Under the pieces are notes generated by a model that saw nothing but the letters and a program-made list of their open reading frames with translations, was not told the origin of the DNA and did no database searches. Positions 57,940-64,000 of a stretch of 64,000 nucleotides of DNA are shown in pieces. The stretch is taken from assembly GCA_965116665.1 (NCBI GenBank), contig OZ220709.1, positions 3,658,001-3,722,000 on the forward strand. The letters are read 5' to 3'. The position numbers and the translations under genes are program-made. Source of the DNA: Aldehydirespirator sp965116665. GTDB taxonomy: Bacteria; Actinomycetota; Acidimicrobiia; Acidimicrobiales; Aldehydirespiratoraceae. Positions within the stretch are counted from its first letter, which is position 1; each line of letters begins with the position of its first letter.

Positions 57940-59626
57940 CCCTGATCGTTCACGAGAATTCGTGAGCGGGTCGGGCGTGTGTTTTTTCGTGTGGTTTCGG
58001 TGTTGGGGTTCCGGTGTTGGGGTGTGTGGGTTCGCGGGCCGGGTGCTGTGGGGCGCAGGCGGCGTGTTTGTGGGGGGTTGGGGCGCGCAGGGTCAGAGGC
58101 TGCGGCGCGTCGGGGGCGAGCGCGCGGCGTCGGGGCGTCTATGGGGCGCCGGGGCTGCAGGCGTGCAGCAGCTGTGGTGTGGCGGGCCACCATTCGAGCA
58201 GGCGCAGGGTCCATGTTCGCGATGAGCGCACGAGCCGGCCGGGGGCGTGCCATAGCTGCCATCTGAGGCGTTTGGGGGCGGCTTTGGCGAGTTCTGTGCC
58301 CGCGAGGCGGAGTTGTTGGAACCATCTCACCAGCGCCGAGGCGAGGGCGACGAGGGCGGTCCAGGCGGCGTTGGCGTCGAAGTCGCTGAAGGGCATGCGG
58401 GCCAGGCCTGAGTCCTTGAGCCTGGCGATGGTGTCTTCGATGCGGGCGTGGGCCCGCATGTGGGCGTCGAGTTCGGCGGGGTCGCCGTCGGCGTCTGTGC
58501 AGAACCCGCGGTAGCGCCACATCTCGGAGTCGAACAGGGTGCGCTGCGCGCCGGGGTGATGGGGCTCTCGGCGTGCGATGAAGCGGGTGCGCTCGGGCCA
58601 GCCGGTGAGGCCGACGCTGCCGGTGAGGTCCGCGACCTGGGCGCGCTCGGCGGGCTCGCCGTCGGATCTGAGCGCCGGCTGCCAGGCGGCGGTGTCGAAG
58701 CGGGTGTGGTCGATGGCCGCTGTGACCTCGTCGTTTGAGCGCGCCGTCATGAAGAACCTGATGTCGCGCTTTCGGCAGGCCTCAGCGATGTGCACACAGC
58801 AGCCCGCGGCGTCGACGCGCGGATGCACCTCGCGTGAGGCCCCGGCTGCGTCGCCGCCGGGCCGGTGGGGCGCCGCGACCGCGGCGGGGAGCTGCTCTAT
58901 GGCAGCATCGAGCACCTCTATGTGGTCACAGATCGAGTTGGCCGCGGCGTTGCCGGGCCGCAGCCTGATCGACAGCGGCTCGCCCGCCTCGGTGGCGCAC
59001 AGCATCGGATGAAACCCGAACCCGCCCTTGAAATGCGCCGCCGCGCCCGCCTTGTTCTCAGAATGCACCTCCACCAGCGTCGAGTCGATGTCCAACACCA
59101 CCGGATCCGACCCCGACACGGCGCCGCGGCGCTCCCACACCCGGGCGCGCACACCGGCTGAAGCACCCCACAGCGCCCGAACCGCGTCGGGGCCCAGGCC
59201 CCTCAGCGTGCGATACAGCGTCGAATCAGACGCTACCTGCCCGAACAGCACCCGCTGAGCCCGCAGATGCTCAATATCAGAACACGCCTCCCCTCCGCCG
59301 GCCAGCACCAACAACGCGTGCACCAGCACCTTGCCCCGATCATGTGACGGTGCCCGCTCACCCCACGCCGGCACCGCAGCCGACAACGCCTCCCCCAACC
59401 CCAAACCGTCAGCGAAACGCCCCAGAACGAACAAACCCCCATGCGCCGCGACCTGCCCGCCGCCGCCTGTCACCCTCACATCGCAAGTACTGCTAAAGTC
59501 CACCCCGGAGATGCCCCTTCCCGTGGGTCAGCTACGTAGTCGTCAAACACGCATCATCCCACACCGGAGGGGCTCTTCCGCGGACGCGAACCCCCCGACA
59601 CCCACACCCTCATGAAACGATCAGGG
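57940..59626 (-). mobile_element. IS1380-family insertion sequence, copy 3 (inverted)
   Basis: 1,687 bp with ends CCCTGATCGTTCACGAG and CGATCAGGG, flanked by the 4-bp duplication CTAG (57936-57939 and 59627-59630). The transposase is on the minus strand. It splits a HEPN-type gene. Confidence 0.9.
58139..59503 (-). CDS. IS1380-family transposase (copy 3)
   Basis: 454 residues, intact. Same family as copy 2: DIDSTLVEVHSENKAGAAAH, RVDAAGCCVHIAEACRKRDI and HARIEDTIARLKDSGLARMP. Flanked by the copy 3 inverted repeats. Confidence 0.9.
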   Translation of the reverse strand: MDFSSTCDVRVTGGGGQVAAHGGLFVLGRFADGLGLGEALSAAVPAWGERAPSHDRGKVLVHALLVLAGGGEACSDIEHLRAQRVLFGQVASDSTLYRTLRGLGPDAVRALWGASAGVRARVWERRGAVSGSDPVVLDIDSTLVEVHSENKAGAAAHFKGGFGFHPMLCATEAGEPLSIRLRPGNAAANSICDHIEVLDAAIEQLPAAVAAPHRPGGDAAGASREVHPRVDAAGCCVHIAEACRKRDIRFFMTARSNDEVTAAIDHTRFDTAAWQPALRSDGEPAERAQVADLTGSVGLTGWPERTRFIARREPHHPGAQRTLFDSEMWRYRGFCTDADGDPAELDAHMRAHARIEDTIARLKDSGLARMPFSDFDANAAWTALVALASALVRWFQQLRLAGTELAKAAPKRLRWQLWHAPGRLVRSSRTWTLRLLEWWPATPQLLHACSPGAP

Positions 59627-59980
59627 CTAGTCGTCGAACGCCTTCGAGAAAACCATGGACCCGACTGGTGGAAGAGCCGCGCGACAACCGCAATGCAGAG
59701 GAAAGTTGAAGATCGGCAGGGCAAAGAGGGCACGCTTCGGTGGCACGTTAGACGTGGCGAGGCGGAGATCTATTACACCGACTTCGGAGACCTCAAGGAC
59801 TTGATCATCAGCAACTGGGAGGACTTCGAGGATCTTCTGCCCGATCAGCACTGGATATCAGCTCGATTGGATGAACTCGAAGCCTCAAGAAACGTGATCG
59901 CTCACTCGAATCTGCTCGACCAGAGGGAACTAGACCGCATCAAGATGTACCTTGAGGACTGGATCCGTCAGGTCGGCTAA
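59627..59980 (+). pseudogene. HEPN-type (Swt1-like) gene, C-terminal fragment
   Basis: The frame after CTAG reads VVERLRENHGPDWWKSRATT, then YYTDFGDLKDLIISNWEDFE, RLDELEASRNVIAHSNLLDQ and DWIRQVG. RNVIAH is the R-x4-H motif of HEPN RNases, and the surrounding pattern is that of Swt1-type HEPN domains. An ATG inside the IS end (59612) is in frame, so a fragment starting MKRSGLVVERLREN could still be made. Toxic or abortive-infection function is inferred from the domain only. Confidence 0.7.
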
Positions 59981-60013
59981 CGAAAAGGCGCAGCGGGATC
60001 GCGTCCAACAGCG

Positions 60014-61654
60014 TTAGGCCAGAAGCCCTCTCCCACCCCGTAGACGTTGGTAGTGGGCCAGCAGTGATGCGGTGGAGGCGTCGTGTTCGCTCGCGGACTC
60101 GGACGGGTCCGCGTGCAGGCTGCGCTCGATGGTGTCGGCGAGGGTCTTGCCGTGCTCTACGCCGTACTGGTCGAAGCTGTTGATCCCCCACAGCGCGCCC
60201 TGCACCAGCACTTCGTGCTCGTAGAGGGCCACCAGCTGGCCCAGCACCGACGGCGTCAGCTCGGGCGCCATGATCACCGTGGACGGGCGGTTGCCGGGCA
60301 GCTCGCGATGAGGGTCGTCCGACGCTGCACCGAAGGCCAGCGCGGCCGCCTGGGCGAAGCAGTTGGCGACCAGGGACTCGTGCTGGCTCTCGGCTTCCGG
60401 AAGGTGGGCGGTATCGGCGTCGGGCCGGGCGAACACGATGAGGTCGGCAGGAACCACCGTCGTGCCCTGGTGCAGCAACTGGTGGAACGAGTGCTGGCCC
60501 CCGGTGCCGGCCGCGCCCCACACGACCGGGCCGGTCTCGCAGCCCACGGCACGCCCCTTGAGATCAACCCGCTTGCCGTTGGACTCCATCAGGAGCTGCT
60601 GCAAGTAGTCGGGCAGCAGGCGCATCCGGTGGGCGTAGGGAAGCACCGCCCTGGTCTGCAGACCCCAGAAGTTCCGGTACCACACCGCCAGCAGTCCCAT
60701 CAGCACCGCAGCGTTGGCCGCCAGCGGCCGGTGGGCGAGATGTTCGTCGACGGCCCGCATCCCGGCCAGCATCTCTGCGAAGCGTTCCTCGGAGATGGCG
60801 ACCATCAGCGACAGCCCGGCCGCCGATCCCAGCGAGTAGCGGCCGCCCACCCAGTCCCACATCTCGAAGACGTTCCCGGCACCGACACCGAACTCGACGG
60901 CCGCGGACCGGTCAGCGGTCACTGCGGCGAAATGGTGATCGACTGCTTCGGGCCCGAGCGCTGAAGTCACCCACTGGCGGGCCGCCCGGGCGTTGGCCAG
61001 CGTCTCGGAAGTGGTGAAGCTCTTGGACACCACCACGAAGATCGTCTCGGCCGGATCCAGCCCGTCGCCCAGCACCGTCGCCAGGTCGGCCGGGTCGACA
61101 TTGGCCACGAAACGGCAGTCGAGGCCGGGGTGGCGGAAGGCGGCCAGCGCCTCGTGGGCCATGGCCAGCCCCAGGTAGGAGCCCCCGATTCCGAGGTTGA
61201 CCACGGTGCGGATCGGCCGGCCGGTTGCACCCCGGCGCTCGCCGGAGCAAACCGCACGGGCGAGACCGGCCATGCGCTCGAGTTCGGACCGCACCGCAGC
61301 CGCAACATCGATGCCGCCGAACACCACCGAGGCGTCGGGGCCGGCTCGAAGTGCGGTGTGCAGCGCGGGACGGCCCTCGGTCGCGTTCACCGGCTCGCCT
61401 GCCAGGGTGTCTGCGATCCGATCGGCCACACCGGAACGGTCGGCCAGGGCCAGCAGCAGCTCGACGGTCTCGGCGGTCACCAGGTGCCGGGACAGGTCGA
61501 TCACCAGGTCGCCCGCAGTCACCGCCAGCCGCTCGACCCGGCCCGGATCGGCCGAGAACAGCTCCCGCAGGTGCGTGCCGCCCGCTTGCAGCTCGCGGCA
61601 GTGACGGGCCAGCGCCGCCCACTCCTCGGTGGCGGTGACATCGGTGGAGGCCAC
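60014..61654 (-). CDS. pgi: Glucose-6-phosphate isomerase
   Basis: 546 residues from GTG 61654. Interconverts glucose-6- and fructose-6-phosphate. VVNLGIGGSYLGLAMAHEAL, VVSKSFTTSETLANARAARQ, GTGGQHSFHQLLHQGTTVVP and GINSFDQYGVEHGK are the family signatures with the active-site Glu, His and Lys regions. Length is typical of the long bacterial form. It lies 31 bp upstream of, and on the same strand as, the next cytochrome gene's downstream side; no operon is evident. Confidence 0.95.
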   Translation of the reverse strand: MASTDVTATEEWAALARHCRELQAGGTHLRELFSADPGRVERLAVTAGDLVIDLSRHLVTAETVELLLALADRSGVADRIADTLAGEPVNATEGRPALHTALRAGPDASVVFGGIDVAAAVRSELERMAGLARAVCSGERRGATGRPIRTVVNLGIGGSYLGLAMAHEALAAFRHPGLDCRFVANVDPADLATVLGDGLDPAETIFVVVSKSFTTSETLANARAARQWVTSALGPEAVDHHFAAVTADRSAAVEFGVGAGNVFEMWDWVGGRYSLGSAAGLSLMVAISEERFAEMLAGMRAVDEHLAHRPLAANAAVLMGLLAVWYRNFWGLQTRAVLPYAHRMRLLPDYLQQLLMESNGKRVDLKGRAVGCETGPVVWGAAGTGGQHSFHQLLHQGTTVVPADLIVFARPDADTAHLPEAESQHESLVANCFAQAAALAFGAASDDPHRELPGNRPSTVIMAPELTPSVLGQLVALYEHEVLVQGALWGINSFDQYGVEHGKTLADTIERSLHADPSESASEHDASTASLLAHYQRLRGGRGLLA

Positions 61655-61684
61655 CGGCCTCAGGGCCCCTTGCGGCCCGGCCGG

Positions 61685-62506
61685 CTACTCGCCGGCGGCG
61701 AGATCTATGCCGTGACCCTCGGCGGACTCTGTCAACAGAGCGCTGATCTCGTCGGGCGAGCCGGTCTCGAAGGTCGGGGCGTCGGCCACCAGAGCCAGCA
61801 GCATCTCTTCGGTGTGGGCGGCCTTCTCGGCGTCCAGCCCGCCGTGGACGACCCGCTCGTAGTACACCACCGACACCAGGTCCTCCAAGCTGAGATTGGA
61901 GAAGCCGCTCATGCCGCTGGCAAAGCTGTCGACCTCTCGCTGGCCGCCGGGCCGGGCGGGGTCGCCGTAGAAGTCCATTCCCAGACGCTTGGTGCCCGCG
62001 GTTCCCAGGTACACCCACGACAAGTGGTGGGCCAGACCGTCGAATTCGGGGCTGGAGCCGAACGTCAGCAGGATCTCGCCGTCGTTGAGCTGGCGGCCGG
62101 TGGCCGTGCCGGAGCCGTCGGCGCCGTGGCAGGAGGCGCATGTGCTGTAGGTGGCGGCGCCGTTGTCGGCCAGCACCAGCTCGTCACTGTCGGGCGGCTC
62201 GAGCATGCCCACATAGAAGATGGCCCACACGGGCAGGAACACCATCACCGATGCGGCCCAGTACGGCATCCGCTTGCGCCGGTTGGCGGCCTCGACGTAG
62301 GGCGGGTCCGGTTCGGGAGGCGGAGGCGGGGCAGCCGCCGGGGTGGGGACGGGCGCGGCCGGTGCGGGCGTCGCCACGGCCGCAGGAGTGGCCGGCGGGG
62401 CGTCAGCCGCGGCCGCGGGAGCGGCTTCGCCCTCTGGTGCGGTCCCGGTCAGCTCGGCACGTCGCTGGCGCGAGCGTTCGAGCAGATAATCGGGTACCTC
62501 GACCAC
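61685..62506 (-). CDS. Membrane-anchored cytochrome c
   Basis: 273 residues from GTG 62506. A cytosolic N-terminus ends in a long Ala/Pro linker (about 25-70). One membrane helix follows (PYWAASVMVFLPVWAIFYVG, about 80-100), then an exported domain with one heme site, CASCHGADG (C-x-x-C-H, near 123). LGMDFYG supplies a candidate axial Met. It belongs to the class I cytochromes c that carry electrons in the respiratory chain. Partners are not in the window. Confidence 0.85.
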   Translation of the reverse strand: MVEVPDYLLERSRQRRAELTGTAPEGEAAPAAAADAPPATPAAVATPAPAAPVPTPAAAPPPPPEPDPPYVEAANRRKRMPYWAASVMVFLPVWAIFYVGMLEPPDSDELVLADNGAATYSTCASCHGADGSGTATGRQLNDGEILLTFGSSPEFDGLAHHLSWVYLGTAGTKRLGMDFYGDPARPGGQREVDSFASGMSGFSNLSLEDLVSVVYYERVVHGGLDAEKAAHTEEMLLALVADAPTFETGSPDEISALLTESAEGHGIDLAAGE

Positions 62507-62613
62507 CTGAAGTCTCCATCAGCGGTTGGGGGCGGACCGGACGACGCCGGAGCGGCAAGCCCCGGCGCCATGAGGATAGGCGCTCGCGCGACGCTTGGCG
62601 TCTTTCGGCACCT

Positions 62614-63216
62614 CTACTTCTCGCGCCGCCCCCCCATTGGGCCGGCGGAACCCACGACGAGACCGAACTCGTCGCCGGCGTCGATCAGCGCGTCGAACAG
62701 GTACTGGCCGAGGGAGCGGTCGCAGAAGACCAGATATGAGGGTGTGCCGTCGACATCGTCGCGGGCGATGTCACAGGTGACCTTGGCCACCGAAGCAGAG
62801 GCCACCGCGCCGTCAGGCGTCATGGGGTCCGACCAGTCGAGGCTGCACACCTTCTCGAGCATGCGGGTCGCCTCGTTCCCGGTGACCCTGAACAGCGCCC
62901 GACCATGGGTCCAGTCCAGGCACGAGACGAAGTCCGAGGAGTCCGACTCCTCGAGGCCTTCGACCGCTTCGGCCACCGCGCCGGCGGTGCCCAGCACGAT
63001 CCACTCGCCCGGCCTGGAACCCAGCACAGTGGCTCCGCCCTCGGCGACCCTCGACGAGCCGAACGGCGCACCGAGCCTCCCCGCGGCGGCGCTGCCAGGC
63101 GAGCCCCGGACCAGCCACTTGGTGGTGGCACTGATGTCGGTCAGCAGCAGATCGCCGGATCCGACGGTCTTGTAGCTCCGCACCACCGGGCTCTCGAAGG
63201 TGAGCTGATCAGCCAC
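62614..63216 (-). CDS. SoxG-like subunit (sarcosine oxidase gamma / N-methylglutamate dehydrogenase type)
   Basis: 200 residues from GTG 63216, overlapping the SoxA stop by 8 bp (GGGGAG upstream). LTFESPVVRSYKTVGSGDLL, then FVSCLDWTHGRALFRVTGNE and ARDDVDGTPSYLVFCDRSLG resemble the small gamma subunit of tetrameric sarcosine oxidase, a truncated GcvT-like fold. The same fold occurs in the homologous subunit of N-methylglutamate dehydrogenase. It is translated with the adjacent alpha-subunit gene. Confidence 0.75.
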   Translation of the reverse strand: MADQLTFESPVVRSYKTVGSGDLLLTDISATTKWLVRGSPGSAAAGRLGAPFGSSRVAEGGATVLGSRPGEWIVLGTAGAVAEAVEGLEESDSSDFVSCLDWTHGRALFRVTGNEATRMLEKVCSLDWSDPMTPDGAVASASVAKVTCDIARDDVDGTPSYLVFCDRSLGQYLFDALIDAGDEFGLVVGSAGPMGGRREK

Positions 63217-64000
63217 GGAGACGCTCCCCGGCCGGGTCGAAGTGGGCATGGTGGTCCATCACGGTGGCGCTGATGCGCTGACCTGAGGCGAGCAGCACAG
63301 TCACCTCGGTCCCGCCCGCGGCCAGCTCCGGCTCGACCTGCCCGAGGCAGATCGATCGGCCCAGGGTGGGCGACATCCGCGACGACGTGATCCGGCCCAG
63401 GATCTCGTTGGTCTCGCCCCGAACGATCTGGGCTGCTTCCTCGGGGACGATGCTGGGGTCGTCGGGCTGGATGGCCACGATCATCAGCAGCTGCCGGTCG
63501 GCGGCCCACGCCAGCTCGGGCATGCCCGCGAAGTCGTCCTTGTCCAGCTTGATCAGCGGGCTCAGGCCGGTACTAGGCGCCAGCGTCAGGCCGTCGGTGT
63601 CCTGGCTGACGATGAAATGGCCCTTCTCGAGGCGCATGATGCGCTGGCCCTCCAGGCCGAAGGGCCCGACCCCGAGGTCGGCTCCGGCCTCCATCAGGGC
63701 CTCCCACACGTGCAGGCCGTGGCCTGCGGGAACATGCAACTCGAAGGACAGCTCGCCGGTGAAGCCGATGCGCCACATGAAGCATCCGGCCACGCCGGCC
63801 ACGGTGGCCGTGCGGACCTCCATGTAGGCGAAGGCCTCCGGTGACAGGTCGACGCCTTCGACCACCCGGCTGACCAGCTCGCGGGACTTGGGCCCGGCTA
63901 CGTTGATGCTGGCGTACGCGGTGGTGACCGGGGTGACATGGACCCGCCAGTCCGGGCGCTCGGTCTGCAGCCAGTTCTCCACCCACTCCCACACGCCGGC
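63209..64000 (-). CDS. SoxA-like alpha subunit, GcvT C-terminus (5' part beyond window)
   Basis: About 263 codons are visible; the N-terminus lies past base 64000. ASINVAGPKSRELVSRVVEG, GFTGELSFELHVPAGHGLHV and FIVSQDTDGLTLAPSTGLSP mark the C-terminal GcvT-like domain of the sarcosine oxidase alpha subunit, which handles the folate C1 unit. The homologous N-methylglutamate dehydrogenase subunit is an alternative, attractive because N-methylglutamate synthase genes are 22 kb away. The stop overlaps the SoxG gene. Confidence 0.75.
   Translation of the reverse strand, partial: AGVWEWVENWLQTERPDWRVHVTPVTTAYASINVAGPKSRELVSRVVEGVDLSPEAFAYMEVRTATVAGVAGCFMWRIGFTGELSFELHVPAGHGLHVWEALMEAGADLGVGPFGLEGQRIMRLEKGHFIVSQDTDGLTLAPSTGLSPLIKLDKDDFAGMPELAWAADRQLLMIVAIQPDDPSIVPEEAAQIVRGETNEILGRITSSRMSPTLGRSICLGQVEPELAAGGTEVTVLLASGQRISATVMDHHAHFDPAGERLRG

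Overview
The window looks like part of a chromosome from a high-GC Gram-positive bacterium, most likely an actinomycete of the Acidimicrobiia type. The base composition is GC-rich throughout. Extended -10 hexamers of the form TAnnnT sit 6-9 nt before many start codons, which is the mark of leaderless mRNAs. The gene content fits too: an IclR-coupled fused indolepyruvate:ferredoxin oxidoreductase, a DUF222/HNH protein, a PaaX-type regulator, and a linked heme and proC cluster. The assignment is inferred from gene content and not from a marker gene.

Layout. (1) 1-15.6 kb is a surface and secretion region. It holds three paralogous exported leucine-rich-repeat (LRR) proteins with acidic loops, a 1499-residue exported beta-propeller/Fn3/cadherin-like protein, a lipoprotein pectinacetylesterase-like hydrolase, an exported Ig-like protein and a five-repeat propeller protein. 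Interspersed are pheA, a single-chain MNT-HEPN protein behind perfect 47-bp tandem repeats, two tRNA-Ser genes, an LRR leader relic and a lipoprotein/IS481 chimera. (2) 15.7-26.9 kb carries amino-acid uptake and catabolism (IclR, fused IOR, LivK-like binding lipoprotein, ilvE), PAS-LuxR and TetR regulators, tRNA-Arg, an EF-G-like GTPase and a small ferredoxin. (3) 27-42.1 kb is a methylated-amine island: an MttB-like methyltransferase, two FAD/GcvT N-methyl oxidases, a Rieske oxygenase with a coupled three-helix membrane protein and a divergent PaaX-type regulator, the three N-methylglutamate synthase subunits, a GlnT/gamma-glutamylmethylamide synthetase, a betainyl-CoA-type thioesterase and a frameshifted EamA exporter. 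(4) 42.3-50.4 kb is a compact, overlapping housekeeping run: proC, SAM hydroxide adenosyltransferase, a 29-residue membrane peptide, hemA-hemC-hemD-hemB-hemL and a YceI-domain protein. (5) 50.4-60 kb is a mobile and defence region. It has an HNH protein next to a truncated amino-acid binding-protein gene, a DUF4143 remnant at an IS1380-like element whose transposase has an in-frame stop, a type II restriction-modification system with a winged-helix controller and a perfect palindrome, a DUF5343 fragment, and two inverted IS1380 copies that split a HEPN-type gene. (6) 60-64 kb carries pgi, a membrane-anchored cytochrome c and the start of a sarcosine-oxidase-like (or N-methylglutamate-dehydrogenase-like) soxA-soxG pair that runs off the right edge.

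How the genes fit together. The island at 27-42 kb plus the SoxA/SoxG pair could take glycine betaine or methylamines stepwise to glycine, glutamate and folate-bound one-carbon units. The heme run covers glutamyl-tRNA to uroporphyrinogen III. The 52-60 kb segment reads as a restriction and abortive-infection locus that IS1380-family insertions are eroding.
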